DNA of 64,000 nt from Marinibactrum halimedae (lineage in GTDB: Bacteria; Pseudomonadota; Gammaproteobacteria; Pseudomonadales; Cellvibrionaceae). Numbering within the stretch: position 1 is the stretch's first letter; each line of letters opens with the position of its first letter. The translations under genes and the position numbers were made by a program. The notes below the pieces were generated by a model that had not been told where the DNA came from, ran no database searches, and saw nothing but the letters and a program-made list of their open reading frames with translations. The DNA is taken from the NCBI RefSeq assembly GCF_021234875.1, contig NZ_JAJQVM010000016.1, positions 51,054 through 115,053 on the forward strand, read 5' to 3'. Below, piece by piece: positions 37,673 to 46,994 of this stretch.

Positions 37673-38491
37673 ATGGAAACGCCTCGTGAAAAACTCGTCG
37701 CCCCCAGCGGCGAGCCACCTTTACCCATTTTATATCAAGATGAACATTGCGTGGTCATTAACAAGCCTTCTGGATTGTTAGTGCATAAAAGCCCCATTGA
37801 TCGACACGAAACGCGCTTTGCCATGAAAATCCTGCGGGATCAACTGGGTCAGTGGGTGTACCCCATACACCGTTTGGATAAGCCCACTTCCGGTGCGCTA
37901 TTGTTCGGCTTATCTGCCGACGTGGCCCGCCAGTTGGGTGAAAGCCAAGAGCAGCGGCATTGGCAGAAACGCTATTTGACCATCGTTCGAGGCTGGGCAC
38001 CGGAGTCAGGGTGCATTGATCACCCACTGAAAGAAAAGCTGGATAAAATCGCTGATAAGCACACAAACCAAAACAAACCCGCGCAGTCTGCGGTAACGCA
38101 TTATCGACGGCTCGCCTCCGCAGAATTACCCATTTCTGTCGATCGCTTTCCCACCACACGCTATTCTTTCATCCGTTGCCAACCCGTGACGGGGAGAAAA
38201 CACCAAATTCGTCGGCACATGAAACACATCGGCTACCCCATTATTGGGGATGCCAAACATGGTAAAGGTATACACAACCGTGGCTTTCGGGATTATTTTT
38301 TAACCGTCGAGACGTGTCAAAATACCGCTTGTGAAAGCCCATATCGGTCTGTTGAAGAAGGCCGGCTGATGCTGCATGCTCACCAATTAACGTTTTGTCA
38401 CCCCTACACGAGTGCAGAAATTACCGTTACTGCGCCACTGGATCACTATTTTCAGACTGTCGTGGAGCATTTATTTCCCGGTGCACTGTAA
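37673..38491 (+). CDS. truC: tRNA pseudouridine synthase TruC
   Basis: This RluA-family pseudouridine synthase of about 272 residues has ILYQDEHCVVINKPSGLLVHKSP at the N-terminus, the catalytic motif HRLDKPTSGALLF (active Asp), and a C-terminal GRKHQIRRHMKHIGYPIIGDAKHG. Its closest type is TruC, which modifies U65 of tRNA. Start is ATG 37673, or GTG 37667 two codons earlier. It follows folD after about 12 bases and probably shares its transcript. Confidence 0.9.
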   Translation: METPREKLVAPSGEPPLPILYQDEHCVVINKPSGLLVHKSPIDRHETRFAMKILRDQLGQWVYPIHRLDKPTSGALLFGLSADVARQLGESQEQRHWQKRYLTIVRGWAPESGCIDHPLKEKLDKIADKHTNQNKPAQSAVTHYRRLASAELPISVDRFPTTRYSFIRCQPVTGRKHQIRRHMKHIGYPIIGDAKHGKGIHNRGFRDYFLTVETCQNTACESPYRSVEEGRLMLHAHQLTFCHPYTSAEITVTAPLDHYFQTVVEHLFPGAL

Positions 38492-38552
38492 AAACACCCT
38501 ACATATCCACCAAAAACACAAGTACTCAAAGAACATCAAGAAGAACACCAAT

Positions 38553-39260
38553 ATGCGTTTGGACAAATTTATCAGTCACCGTTCCCCGTTGAGCCGCTCG
38601 CAAGTGCGACCAGCCCTTAAGCAAGGCCGAATTACCATTAATGGTGAAATAGCCACCAATGCGGCACAAAAACTCACTGCCGATGACATCATCGCACTGG
38701 ACAACACCGTATTAAACCCGTTTGAAGAACACTATTGGATGTTTCATAAACCTCTGGATTGTGTGTGTGCCAATCAGGATTCCGATCACCCGACGGTGTT
38801 GGATTTTTTCGCAGACGAAGACTTACCCCTCAAAAAAGCATTACAAATTGTCGGGCGGTTGGACATCGACACCACCGGCCTGGTGCTATTAACCACCAAT
38901 GGGCAATGGAATCACTGGGTAACCTCCCCCAAATATCAATGCGAAAAGCGCTATTTAGTGACCCTAACCGACAACATCTCCACGGAAGCGATTCAGCAAT
39001 TGGAAAACGGTGTGAAACTTGCCAACGAGCCCTACCCCACCAAGCCCGCCAAAGTCGAGGTTTTATTTACCAATGAAATTCGACTGACTATTTCCGAAGG
39101 CCGCTATCATCAAGTCAAACGTATGCTGGCCGCCGTTGGCAATCATGTGGAAGCCTTGCACAGAGAAAGTATTGGCACGATTCAATTGGATGAGTTCTTG
39201 GCTCCCGGAGAATACCGACCTCTCACACAGGCCGAAATAGACAGTGTTACCCCTTCATGA
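38553..39260 (+). CDS. rsuA: 16S rRNA pseudouridine synthase RsuA
   Basis: The 235-residue protein has an N-terminal S4 domain (MRLDKFISHRSPLSRSQVRPALKQGRITING), the catalytic motif GRLDIDTTGLVLLTTNG and the ISEGRYHQVKRMLAAVGNHVEAL signature of the RsuA family. It should make pseudouridine 516 in 16S rRNA. The open frame extends upstream to 38412 inside truC, but the S4 start fixes the ATG at 38553. It continues the truC transcript with about 60 bases between. Confidence 0.9.
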   Translation: MRLDKFISHRSPLSRSQVRPALKQGRITINGEIATNAAQKLTADDIIALDNTVLNPFEEHYWMFHKPLDCVCANQDSDHPTVLDFFADEDLPLKKALQIVGRLDIDTTGLVLLTTNGQWNHWVTSPKYQCEKRYLVTLTDNISTEAIQQLENGVKLANEPYPTKPAKVEVLFTNEIRLTISEGRYHQVKRMLAAVGNHVEALHRESIGTIQLDEFLAPGEYRPLTQAEIDSVTPS

Positions 39261-39333
39261 AGCCCCCCGCCCATGAAAATGCATTGACTAAAATATCATC
39301 ACAACAGATTTTATAAATATTGATCTAACCATT

Positions 39334-40440
39334 ATGACCGACTCTTGTATTGATCTACTGTTACATGCCCACGCCACTGACTTTGCCGACGCCTCTCTTT
39401 GGATTTTAGATGAAGGCAGCGCCGCCAGTGTTGCAGCCCTCGCTCATTCAGCGAATTATTTTCTCACCAATCGATGGGACATTTTTTCAAACCTCACCAA
39501 AGTGTGCAAAACACAGCCGAAAAAACAGGTCATTTTAAATGACATGGATTTATCTGTGTTTTCAACAAGCGCCATTAATTCACTGTGGTTTCGTATCTCC
39601 AAAGAAAAGCCCGTCACCAACCACATCATTAATCAAGCTCTGTCTTTTTTACCCCCAAGAGGCAAGCTGCATCTTGCCGGTGAAAAAAATGAAGGGATTA
39701 AAAGCTACTTCACCAACGGTAAAAAAGGCTTTGGCGAAGGTCATATTGAAAAACACGGAAAAGATTATTTGGCAACGTTAGTCAAAACCCATCCGAATAA
39801 CTCCGTTCATTTAGACACCAAGGATTACGCCCAACTTCGCTCGATTGGCGATATTCACTCTGTATCGCAACATGAGAAAACCTACTCTTTAGTCAGCAAG
39901 CCCGGCATCTTCGGTTGGCAAAAGCTGGATCGCGGCAGTGAATTCCTGGCCTTAGCGTTACAAGAATGGCTGACAAACAACGCAAATAGTGACTTATCCA
40001 ATACCAGAATATTGGATTTAGGCTGTGGTTACGGTTATCTCAGCGTGATTGCCGCCGACTTAGGTTTTGGTGAAATTCACGCAACGGACAACAACTTTAC
40101 GGCCATCCAGGCGTTACAAGAAACCGCAACAGCCAATGCCTTACCGATAACGGGCTGGGTAGACGATTGCGGGCTCTATAACACGCAAGATAAAAAGGGC
40201 TATGACTGGCTAGTGTGCAACCCCCCATTCCACCAAGGGTTTGACACCCATACCGACCTCACCGAAAAATTCATTCACGCCATCGCACAACACCTTCGCC
40301 CGAGCGGACAAGCCTTTGTGGTAGTGAATCAATTTATTGGCCTAGAAACCCGAGCACAACGCTATTCAACTAAGCCATTCAAAACTGTGGAAGTGATTAA
40401 GCGAGACAAGAGTTTTAAGGTGGTTAGGCTTGTTGGCTAA
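39334..40440 (+). CDS. RsmC/RlmG-type rRNA guanine-N2 methyltransferase
   Basis: This 368-residue class I methyltransferase has two halves. The divergent N-terminal domain has the GEKNEGIKSYF feature common in RsmC/RlmG. The catalytic C-terminal domain has the SAM motif ILDLGCGYGYLSVIAA and the NPPFHQG motif of enzymes methylating exocyclic amino groups. The GIFGWQKLDRGSEFL segment before the SAM motif is typical of RsmC-type 16S G1207 enzymes. RlmG is the alternative name. The rRNA-modification neighbours fit a ribosome role. Confidence 0.88.
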   Translation: MTDSCIDLLLHAHATDFADASLWILDEGSAASVAALAHSANYFLTNRWDIFSNLTKVCKTQPKKQVILNDMDLSVFSTSAINSLWFRISKEKPVTNHIINQALSFLPPRGKLHLAGEKNEGIKSYFTNGKKGFGEGHIEKHGKDYLATLVKTHPNNSVHLDTKDYAQLRSIGDIHSVSQHEKTYSLVSKPGIFGWQKLDRGSEFLALALQEWLTNNANSDLSNTRILDLGCGYGYLSVIAADLGFGEIHATDNNFTAIQALQETATANALPITGWVDDCGLYNTQDKKGYDWLVCNPPFHQGFDTHTDLTEKFIHAIAQHLRPSGQAFVVVNQFIGLETRAQRYSTKPFKTVEVIKRDKSFKVVRLVG

Positions 40441-40468
40441 ACCCATAATGATTTTAAATAAATTCTGA

Positions 40469-40702
40469 TTTATCCAATTATTTTTAGCCCTTCCGTACAG
40501 ATTAGATAAATCAGAAATTAAAGAAACGTCTGTTGCCCGTCATTTTTATCACTATGGTAATGTGGACTCTCCGACCGTTTTTATAAATTATCATCAATGG
40601 GTTAAACGCCACCCCCTCTAATTTCAACCGGGTGATTGTTTGGTCATTCGTATGGTAGGCGGTGGTATTTCTTGGGCAGGGTTTATGTTTACAAAAGATT
40701 GA
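40469..40702 (+). pseudogene. remnant of a 3-oxoacyl-ACP synthase III-like gene (C-terminal)
   Basis: A plus-strand frame from 40469 to the TGA at 40700-40702 is interrupted by one TAA at 40619-40621. Read through, the end YGNVDSPTVFINYHQW, then HPL-stop-FQPGDCLVIRMVGGGISWAG, resembles the C-terminus of KAS III enzymes, with the YGN motif and a GDxV...GGGxSW strand. No intact N-terminal catalytic part is seen upstream. It is best read as a decayed 3' fragment. Confidence 0.6.
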
Positions 40703-41064
40703 TTAAGCAAAGATTCGTCTTTTTCAGACGAAACAGGTATCGATTTTTAATCTTTACATTACAAATCGATCAAGCAGGATGATTGACCTAGCGCTCCAGC
40801 TACCGTAAATTTTTAAAGGTTATCTGCTGCGGTGTTAACATGGCCTCCGGGCCCGCAAGTCCATGGAACAACTAAGCGAGAGCGTGTCCTTTTAAGTATC
40901 GGATCTGTTCGTCAGAAGTGGCTAAGTCCCCTACGGTCTATTTCGTGGTCGGCCTTGGCGCGCACTTCATTAAGTCGAGAGAAAAGAGAAAAAGTGATTT
41001 GCGGCATCTGCGGTTGGTTGGTGGGGCCTTCGGGCACCCACCAACGACTTAGCAGTATGAAAGG
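40703..41064. other. noncoding block of raised GC with a strong hairpin
   Basis: From about 40790 the composition rises in GC compared with its surroundings. The 92-codon plus-strand frame here (40832-41110) runs into the lipoprotein 3' end and shows no family resemblance. GTTGGTGGG (41017-41025) and CCCACCAAC (41037-41045) form a 9-bp stem with inner GCC/GGC pairs. No T-run follows on either strand. Confidence 0.5.
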
Positions 41065-43272
41065 TTACTCTATCGTTAAATCAATCTCTACTGGCCTTTC
41101 CGCTTTATAAAGTGTTCTCGTATCACGCCTAATAGATGCATTAAATCTATTTACGTCGTCTGCAGGGAAGTTATGCTCATGATAAACCAAAAGGGCATTA
41201 TTTTTTTGCTCAAGCAGCTGCCAAGTACGAGTATTATACAACCAACAACCGGCCATACTTCCATCAAAGCAGAGAGGGTTATAGTCTCCGTTTTCATCAA
41301 AATAACGCGTTATTTCTAGCTGTCCGTCATCGATTGACCATTGCCCATACATGATGCGCACTTCACTGCTTTCAAGTTGCCCATTTCCATCAACGTCTCT
41401 CGTGGATATTGTATAGGCACGACCACTCTCCGATAGCTCAAGCCAAAAATGGTTTAAGTTATTCTCCTCAATCGAGCTAACTTTATTATAACGATACACA
41501 CCAGGTATAGCTTCGCCAACAAAGCTTGGGAATGATGTTGAAATACTCCCTTTGTAAACAACGCTATTGGATAACTCGCCATCAACATAAATATCATTAA
41601 CAAAAAAGTTTTCTGTTGCACCGTTAGACGTCAATACAGAAACGCGCATTTGCGAAGAGCCCTCTTCTAAAAATAAAGAGCCTCCTTCTAGCGACCAATT
41701 CATGTCCTGTCCAACAACCCTACTCTCGGCAACACCACCTTCATTTAAAGCAAAAATATCTGCACTATAATGCATAAATGTATCTGACGCTGACTGAATA
41801 CTCTGGTAATTTTCAATTGATTTTTCATCATGCTCAATGGCTATTTGATCTCCCATTTCAAATTCAATGGGCTCTATATTAGCTTCCTCCAGAGCAGGCA
41901 TCACTCGACTACTTTCTGATATTTCAGGGGGAGCTATGTGGTTATTGGGGTTATCTCTGTCAAAGGCACTCACCGTGCGAATGGATGTGACATTCAATAC
42001 ATGCGAATGATTCACACTGGAGATGACTGAAAAACGGTAATCATAATGATAATTATCATATATAGAGGTCATTAATTCATAGTCATAATGACTGTATCTC
42101 TCAAAATCATCACCAGAATCAAGCACCATAGTGATCTCACCATTCTCCTCGCTCCAGTTTAACTGAGCAATACCATTGTACCCATAGAAAGTACCCGTAC
42201 CATCTTCCTCTAAGGAAAAGCTGCCTCGTGAAAAACACTCCTCACAGGGTGGAAGCATGTATACCCGCCCTTCAAGCATCACATTACTTGCGGGTAATAG
42301 ATTTTCATCTTCAAAGAGCGCTTCGTAAGATGTCGCCACTTCTGGGTTACCTTGAACTTGCGTTGAATACAGCACTAAAGAATCTAGATCGGTGACAAGG
42401 CTTAATGTGGAGTCAATAGAAGCAGGCAGTGCCAAGTCTTCATCTAAAGGCCCGTGGTCGATGGCAACTTTAATCAAGGTGGCAAGCTCTAATACTTCAT
42501 CAAAGTCAAGTGCTTGCATAGCCTCTTCCAGCGCTTCATTTGTTACTGGAAGGCTACCTTCATTATCACGATAAATTAGCCCGTATATTGCAGTAGTAAC
42601 ATTGGTGATATTGACACTGGCCGACTCATCTCTATCAAGAACAGTATCGCTTCCAGCCAGCTGAACCAAAAAATCAACAGTACCCATCAAAGACATCAAC
42701 TCCGCTGCACTTTGGGCTTCAACCCCTTTCACTTGCAGAGATAAAAAACTGTCTATCTGAGAGTCATCTAGCTCAACTGCTAACTCATAAACACCATCCA
42801 TATCGGTAACTGCGCTAAAGCCCGCTTCCTGTCCGTTGATGAACAAATTAACTTCTGCATTGCGTAAGGGCTCATCGGTTGCCAAGCCTTTAATAGTAAG
42901 GGGGATAGTTAATTGATTAACGACCACCGTGGCTTGACTTGTTGCCGATGCTCCTTGAGCATCGGTTACCGTTACCTGAAAGGTCATTTCAGTATCTTCA
43001 AACACCTCGGGAGCAACAAAACTGAGGGTGCTTGAGGTCGTGTCAGAAAGCTCGATGACATGATCGGAAGTAACTTCCCACTGATAAGATACAATAGATC
43101 CATCCGTATCAACCGCATTCGCCTCCAGTGTGACCTCACTCTTTTCATTTACATCCACACTGGCTATCGTCACGGAAGGAGCCTGATTTTCATTACCCCC
43201 CCCGCCAGAATCACTGCCACATCCGGATAATGCAGCCAAACCCAACAACACAACTCCCAAATTACTCTTCAC
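41065..43272 (-). CDS. large lipoprotein with PKD/Ig-like domain, function unknown
   Basis: This 735-residue lipoprotein starts at a GTG with GGAG nine bases upstream. The lipobox is LAALSGCG, followed by a glycine/serine linker. Residues about 30-120 form a PKD- or cadherin-like domain (VDVNEKSEVTLEANAVDTDGSIVSYQWEV), then a segment resembling carboxypeptidase-regulatory beta-sandwiches (PLRNAEVNLFINGQEAG). The remaining 500 residues match nothing I recognise; they are rich in acidic and aromatic residues with a CEEC pair near residue 345. It is probably outer-membrane-anchored and surface or periplasmic. Confidence 0.8.
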   Translation of the reverse strand: MKSNLGVVLLGLAALSGCGSDSGGGGNENQAPSVTIASVDVNEKSEVTLEANAVDTDGSIVSYQWEVTSDHVIELSDTTSSTLSFVAPEVFEDTEMTFQVTVTDAQGASATSQATVVVNQLTIPLTIKGLATDEPLRNAEVNLFINGQEAGFSAVTDMDGVYELAVELDDSQIDSFLSLQVKGVEAQSAAELMSLMGTVDFLVQLAGSDTVLDRDESASVNITNVTTAIYGLIYRDNEGSLPVTNEALEEAMQALDFDEVLELATLIKVAIDHGPLDEDLALPASIDSTLSLVTDLDSLVLYSTQVQGNPEVATSYEALFEDENLLPASNVMLEGRVYMLPPCEECFSRGSFSLEEDGTGTFYGYNGIAQLNWSEENGEITMVLDSGDDFERYSHYDYELMTSIYDNYHYDYRFSVISSVNHSHVLNVTSIRTVSAFDRDNPNNHIAPPEISESSRVMPALEEANIEPIEFEMGDQIAIEHDEKSIENYQSIQSASDTFMHYSADIFALNEGGVAESRVVGQDMNWSLEGGSLFLEEGSSQMRVSVLTSNGATENFFVNDIYVDGELSNSVVYKGSISTSFPSFVGEAIPGVYRYNKVSSIEENNLNHFWLELSESGRAYTISTRDVDGNGQLESSEVRIMYGQWSIDDGQLEITRYFDENGDYNPLCFDGSMAGCWLYNTRTWQLLEQKNNALLVYHEHNFPADDVNRFNASIRRDTRTLYKAERPVEIDLTIE

Positions 43273-43860
43273 AGATATAACTCCATTTGTATAAAAGCGG
43301 TATAACTATTACAAAATAAATAAATAAACTGGAAATGCTAAACAAGAAATGTACAGCGAACCACTTAATATAGTGGGGGCGGAATCCTACCAACGTTTGA
43401 TGTCAGCCTCAAATAAACGGACTAATTAAAAAAGTATAAAAGCGATGAAAAACTCGCTCATTGACTTATCTTAACTAATAATTGATCACCAATGTAAAGA
43501 GAAAAAATTCAGATCAACATCGGATGTATAACGTTTTTAATGACATTAACTATAGTAGATAGCCAAACAAGCAAAGTGTTGGGTACGGTAACATTACTGA
43601 TGACGATACTTTTAGTGGATTAGACCTTTCCCAGATGTAGCCCAAAAATAGAAGTAAAAAAGTCCCTTCTTTTCTAAGTTTTAAAAGTATAAAACTCAAT
43701 TACTTCCGAAAATTCTACTTCTAACCTCCAAAAAACATTCATTAACCCCGACTTTATTTTTTCCACTATTCTTAGCAAGGTTCAAAGCTATGCTTCCTTT
43801 TGGGGTTGTGTTATAACTTTTGTGAGTCCAATAAGAATCAATTACAAGGGTAAGCTAACT
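43273..43860. other. AT-rich intergenic region, no gene recognised
   Basis: About 590 bases between the lipoprotein gene and the SnoaL-like gene, which are divergently transcribed, so both promoters should be here. Only a weak CCACT/AGTGG dyad near 43361-43376 was noticed. Confidence 0.5.
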
Positions 43861-44244
43861 ATGAATTCAACTGACACTGCAGCCATTGAGGCATTGTTTG
43901 ATCGTTGGAACGCCTCACTTCAAACCGGGGACCCAAAAGCGGTGGTTAAAAACTATGCCGAACGATCCATTCTTTTACCAACCGTATCCAATGTGCCACG
44001 CTTAACCGCTGAAGAAAAAGAAGATTACTTCGTACATTTTCTTACCAATGAACCTTCCGGCGTCATTGATATGAGACAAATCACCATGAATGGCGATTTA
44101 GCCATAGATTCAGGTTTATACACATTCACTTTTGGAAAAACCGGGCAAAAAGTCAAAGCACGTTACAGCTTTGCTTACCAAAATATTGATGGCGAATGGT
44201 TGATTGTTAGCCATCACTCTTCAGCGATGCCAGAAGCAGAATAA
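43861..44244 (+). CDS. SgcJ/EcaC-type SnoaL-like (NTF2-fold) protein
   Basis: The 127-residue protein matches the NTF2-like SgcJ/EcaC family: AAIEALFDRWNASLQTGDPKAVVKNYAERSILLPTVSN, then VIDMRQITMNGDLAIDSGLYTFTF and a closing WLIVSHHSSAMPE. Functions in the family vary (isomerase-like, ketosteroid-like, unknown). There is no signal peptide from ATG 43861; an in-frame start at 43822 would add 13 residues. It is convergent with the DUF4386-like gene. Confidence 0.85.
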   Translation: MNSTDTAAIEALFDRWNASLQTGDPKAVVKNYAERSILLPTVSNVPRLTAEEKEDYFVHFLTNEPSGVIDMRQITMNGDLAIDSGLYTFTFGKTGQKVKARYSFAYQNIDGEWLIVSHHSSAMPEAE

Positions 44245-44275
44245 TGGTTTAAAAATAATTAATACCATTTTTAAT

Positions 44276-44301
44276 GTGGGGTAATAATGAGCTTACCCCA
44301 C
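44276..44301. terminator. 9-bp perfect hairpin between convergent genes
   Basis: GTGGGGTAA (44276-44284) and TTACCCCAC (44293-44301) form a perfect stem with an 8-base loop between two convergent genes. Neither strand has a strong T-run, so it may be a weak terminator or a transcript-end stabiliser. Confidence 0.5.
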
Positions 44302-44334
44302 TGACATACACTCCCTTGTACACCACCCTACATG

Positions 44335-45036
44335 TTAGTTGGCAATCATTGGCTTTTTCACACCAGTGGCCTTTTTCACATAGTCTTGAGTTAACAAGCA
44401 TACACCCAGCCAGATAAACCAAACGATTTGGGTAATGCCAAATATTTCAGTAAATATATCGTCAGGGTAGATCGTCGCAACACCCGCAACACCAACAAAC
44501 AAACCAAAGTAATTCAAAAAACGCGGGAACACGCCTGCAGATAACGCCGCTAGGCTCATCAACAAAACCCAAAGGCCACCCACCAACTCATTTCCTCCGC
44601 CAATACTTTCTGTAATCACTGAAATAATAAGCCACATCTCTAGGGCTTTTTCTGGGCTAGTTTCCATAAGATCGATGGCACTTCCAAGCCCGATATGAGA
44701 AATCATTCCGCTCGCGATCACTAGGCCAACCCAAATCACACCAAATAAAGAGCCGATTAACACAGCGGGATGATTTGACTGTTTTAGTTTTTCATGCAAA
44801 CCAACAACAAGTACCGCGAGAAAAACCCCAAATACGACATACATCAGGAACAAAATTAATGAAAACACAACCTGATTTTCTGCCAGGTAAGTCATTTTTT
44901 CTGCTGAAGTACCATCAAAAGGATATGACCAAAATGCACCAAAATAAACAAAGGCGGCAATGTAAATCAGCGCCTCAAAAATGGCAAAAACCCCTGCCCA
45001 CTGTTGTAATTTATTGTTCATTAAAAAGCCGTTCAT
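44335..45036 (-). CDS. DUF4386-like multi-pass membrane protein
   Basis: A hydrophobic protein of about 233 residues with five to six predicted membrane helices. Its overall pattern (NKLQQWAGVFAIFEALIYIAAFVYFG at the N-terminus, a central GLGSAIDLM, and NELVGGLWVLLMSLAALSAGVFPRFLNYFGLFVGVAG) resembles the DUF4386 family. ATG 45036 has GGAG nine bases upstream; a second in-frame ATG at 45021 comes from a 15-bp duplication. The start overlaps the upstream VOC gene, so the pair is probably coupled. The function is unknown. Confidence 0.7.
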   Translation of the reverse strand: MNGFLMNNKLQQWAGVFAIFEALIYIAAFVYFGAFWSYPFDGTSAEKMTYLAENQVVFSLILFLMYVVFGVFLAVLVVGLHEKLKQSNHPAVLIGSLFGVIWVGLVIASGMISHIGLGSAIDLMETSPEKALEMWLIISVITESIGGGNELVGGLWVLLMSLAALSAGVFPRFLNYFGLFVGVAGVATIYPDDIFTEIFGITQIVWFIWLGVCLLTQDYVKKATGVKKPMIAN

Positions 45037-45439
45037 TAAAAAACTCTCCGCTGTCATCTTCATACAATTCTAAAGGTAGACCATCTGGATCTGCAAAAAA
45101 AGTGTATTTCCTGCCAGTGTATTCATCTACTCTTACCGGCTCAACATCCACTCCCTGTGATGCCAAATAAGCAGAGTATTGCTCTACTGACTGAACAACA
45201 AAGGCCAAATGTCGTAAGCCCGCTGCTTCAGGGTGGTTGGCTCTTGCCGGTGGGCTTGGAAATGAAAACAGCTCAATTTGCCCACCATTCGGTAGCGCCA
45301 AATCCAATTTGTATGAATTTCGTTGCTGACGAAAATTTTCTGCAATAATTTTTAGCCCAAGAATTTCCGTATAAAAAACTTTTGATTTTTTGTAGTCGGA
45401 GCAGATGATAGCAACATGGTGTATTCCTGATAATTGCAA
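45011..45439 (-). CDS. VOC (glyoxalase/bleomycin resistance) family protein
   Basis: Homologues of this metal-dependent VOC protein begin with a short QLSGIHHVAIICSDY strand. Here a TTG at 45439 with AGAGGA seven bases upstream gives exactly that start (142 residues). An upstream ATG at 45544 would add 35 residues without family resemblance. Metal ligands are suggested by HHVAI, GLRHLAFVV and the PDGLPLELYE Glu. It could act on lactoylglutathione or a similar hemithioacetal, but the substrate is unknown. Its 3' end overlaps the DUF4386-like gene. Confidence 0.85.
   Translation of the reverse strand: MQLSGIHHVAIICSDYKKSKVFYTEILGLKIIAENFRQQRNSYKLDLALPNGGQIELFSFPSPPARANHPEAAGLRHLAFVVQSVEQYSAYLASQGVDVEPVRVDEYTGRKYTFFADPDGLPLELYEDDSGEFFNERLFNEQ
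45017..45046. repeat. 15-bp tandem duplication at a gene junction
   Basis: GTTCATTAAAAAGCC (45017-45031) is followed by a near-identical copy (45032-45046). It gives the VOC protein a doubled Leu/Phe-Phe-Asn-Glu ending and the next gene two start codons 15 bases apart. Confidence 0.9.
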
Positions 45440-45624
45440 TGGAATATCCTCTCGGTGACAAGCATGTAAGTAAACAAGATTGGGTTTGTGTTTACCAGTG
45501 TAAAAATATCTTGCTATCAATTCAGTGTTTGTGATATCTGACATTCTCTTTAATTAATCTCTTAGAGATCACTCTTTAAGTACTCTCTTAAGAGAGCATT
45601 TATTCAAGCAACGTAAGGGCAATC

Positions 45625-46113
45625 ATGATGAGCGAATCAAAACGTCGGGTTGGCTGGCGCGAATGGGTGAGTTTACCAGACCTGAATATTCCGGCCATCA
45701 AAGCCAAGGTGGATACCGGTGCAAAAACCAGTGCATTACACGCCTATTTTGTTGAGCCTTTTGAGAATAATGGGGCGCGTTGGGTTCGCTTTCGCATGCA
45801 TCCGAATCAAGATGAAACCATAACCACCATTGAATGCTCTGCCCCATTGATTGACCAGCGTAAGGTCACAGACTCTGGTGGGCATTCAGAACAACGTTAT
45901 GTCATTTCCACACCGATCATGATTGGAGATCAGCAGTTTCATACTGAAATTACCCTAACAGATCGAGAGTCTATGCGCTTTCGGATGCTATTAGGCAGAA
46001 GTGCTTTGGATGGGCGTTTTATTGTGGACTCCGAAGCATCCTATTTACTCGGACAAATGACAGTAGATACTCAGGAGATGAACAATGAAGATTGCAATTC
46101 TATCGAGGAATAG
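45625..46113 (+). CDS. rimB: RimB/Zn_protease-family retropepsin-like protein
   Basis: The 162-residue protein belongs to the family annotated as ATP-dependent zinc protease, now viewed as retropepsin-like (RimB in pseudomonads). It has the aspartic-protease motif [15 protein letters not shown] (DTGA), a second strand [13 protein letters not shown] and [14 protein letters not shown]. It is encoded 29 bases overlapping rimK, so the two are translationally coupled. In Pseudomonas RimB modulates RimK-driven glutamate tailing of ribosomal S6; a similar role is inferred here. AAGGG lies six bases before the start. Confidence 0.9.
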   Translation: MMSESKRRVGWREWVSLPDLNIPAIKAKVDTGAKTSALHAYFVEPFENNGARWVRFRMHPNQDETITTIECSAPLIDQRKVTDSGGHSEQRYVISTPIMIGDQQFHTEITLTDRESMRFRMLLGRSALDGRFIVDSEASYLLGQMTVDTQEMNNEDCNSIEE

Positions 46114-46990
46114 CAAACTTTACTCCACAACCCGATTAGTGGAAGCCGGTGAAGCGCGTGGCCATGAAGTTCGAGTCATCGATACGCTTAAATGTTACAT
46201 GGACATTACCTCAACAAAACCGGCAATTTGGTACAAGGGCGAAAAATTGGAGGGGTTTGATGCGGTCATTCCACGCATCGGCGCTTCCATTACAAGCTAT
46301 GGCATGGCAGTCATCCGGCAATTTGAAATGATGGGTGTATTCTGCCTGACCGAATCCGTCGCCCTTGGCCGATCAAGAGATAAATTACGAGCCTTACAGC
46401 TATTATCAAGAAAGGATATTGGTATGCCCATTACCGGGTTTGCGCATTTTCTTGATAATACCAAAGACTTGATCAAGCTTGTGGGTGGCGCCCCATTAGT
46501 GGTTAAACTGTTGGAAGGCACACAAGGTCGTGGAGTCGTGCTCGCTGAAACCGCCAAAGCGGCCGAAAGCGTGATTGATGCATTTCGAGAGTTACGAGCT
46601 GATTTTCTGGTACAAGAATTTATTAAAGAAGCCGGGGGCAGTGATGTTCGATGTTTAGTCATCGGCAATAAAGTGGTTGCCGCAATGGAAAGAACCGCTC
46701 AAGCAGGAGAATTTCGCTCAAATCTCCATCGTGGGGGTAGCGCTCAACTAACCAAGCTAACACCACTGGAGAGAAAAACCGCCATCAGTGCTGCACAAAC
46801 ACTGGGGTTGAGAGTATCGGGAGTTGACATACTTCGTGCAGAACGTGGCCCGCTCGTAATGGAGGTCAACTCATCACCTGGGCTTGAAGGTATTGAAAAG
46901 GCAACACATAAAGATGTCGCCGGTTCGATTATCGAATTTATAGAGGCAAACGCGAAGCCAAATCAAACGCGGACAAAAGGTAAAGGCTAA
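46085..46990 (+). CDS. rimK: 30S ribosomal protein S6-L-glutamate ligase RimK
   Basis: This ATP-grasp ligase of 301 residues adds glutamates to the C-terminus of ribosomal protein S6. Landmarks are MKIAILSRN at the start, [23 protein letters not shown] (glycine loop), [30 protein letters not shown] and the metal-binding [17 protein letters not shown]. It is preceded by AGGAG and lies within an operon with rimB and a desuccinylase-type gene. Confidence 0.96.
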   Translation: MKIAILSRNSKLYSTTRLVEAGEARGHEVRVIDTLKCYMDITSTKPAIWYKGEKLEGFDAVIPRIGASITSYGMAVIRQFEMMGVFCLTESVALGRSRDKLRALQLLSRKDIGMPITGFAHFLDNTKDLIKLVGGAPLVVKLLEGTQGRGVVLAETAKAAESVIDAFRELRADFLVQEFIKEAGGSDVRCLVIGNKVVAAMERTAQAGEFRSNLHRGGSAQLTKLTPLERKTAISAAQTLGLRVSGVDILRAERGPLVMEVNSSPGLEGIEKATHKDVAGSIIEFIEANAKPNQTRTKGKG

Positions 46991-46994
46991 GTTA

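Noticed and set aside
40832..41110. 92-codon plus-strand frame in the GC-raised block
   Set aside because: It runs antisense into the lipoprotein gene and has arginine/serine/tryptophan-rich composition typical of noncoding frames; kept only as a possible repeat block.
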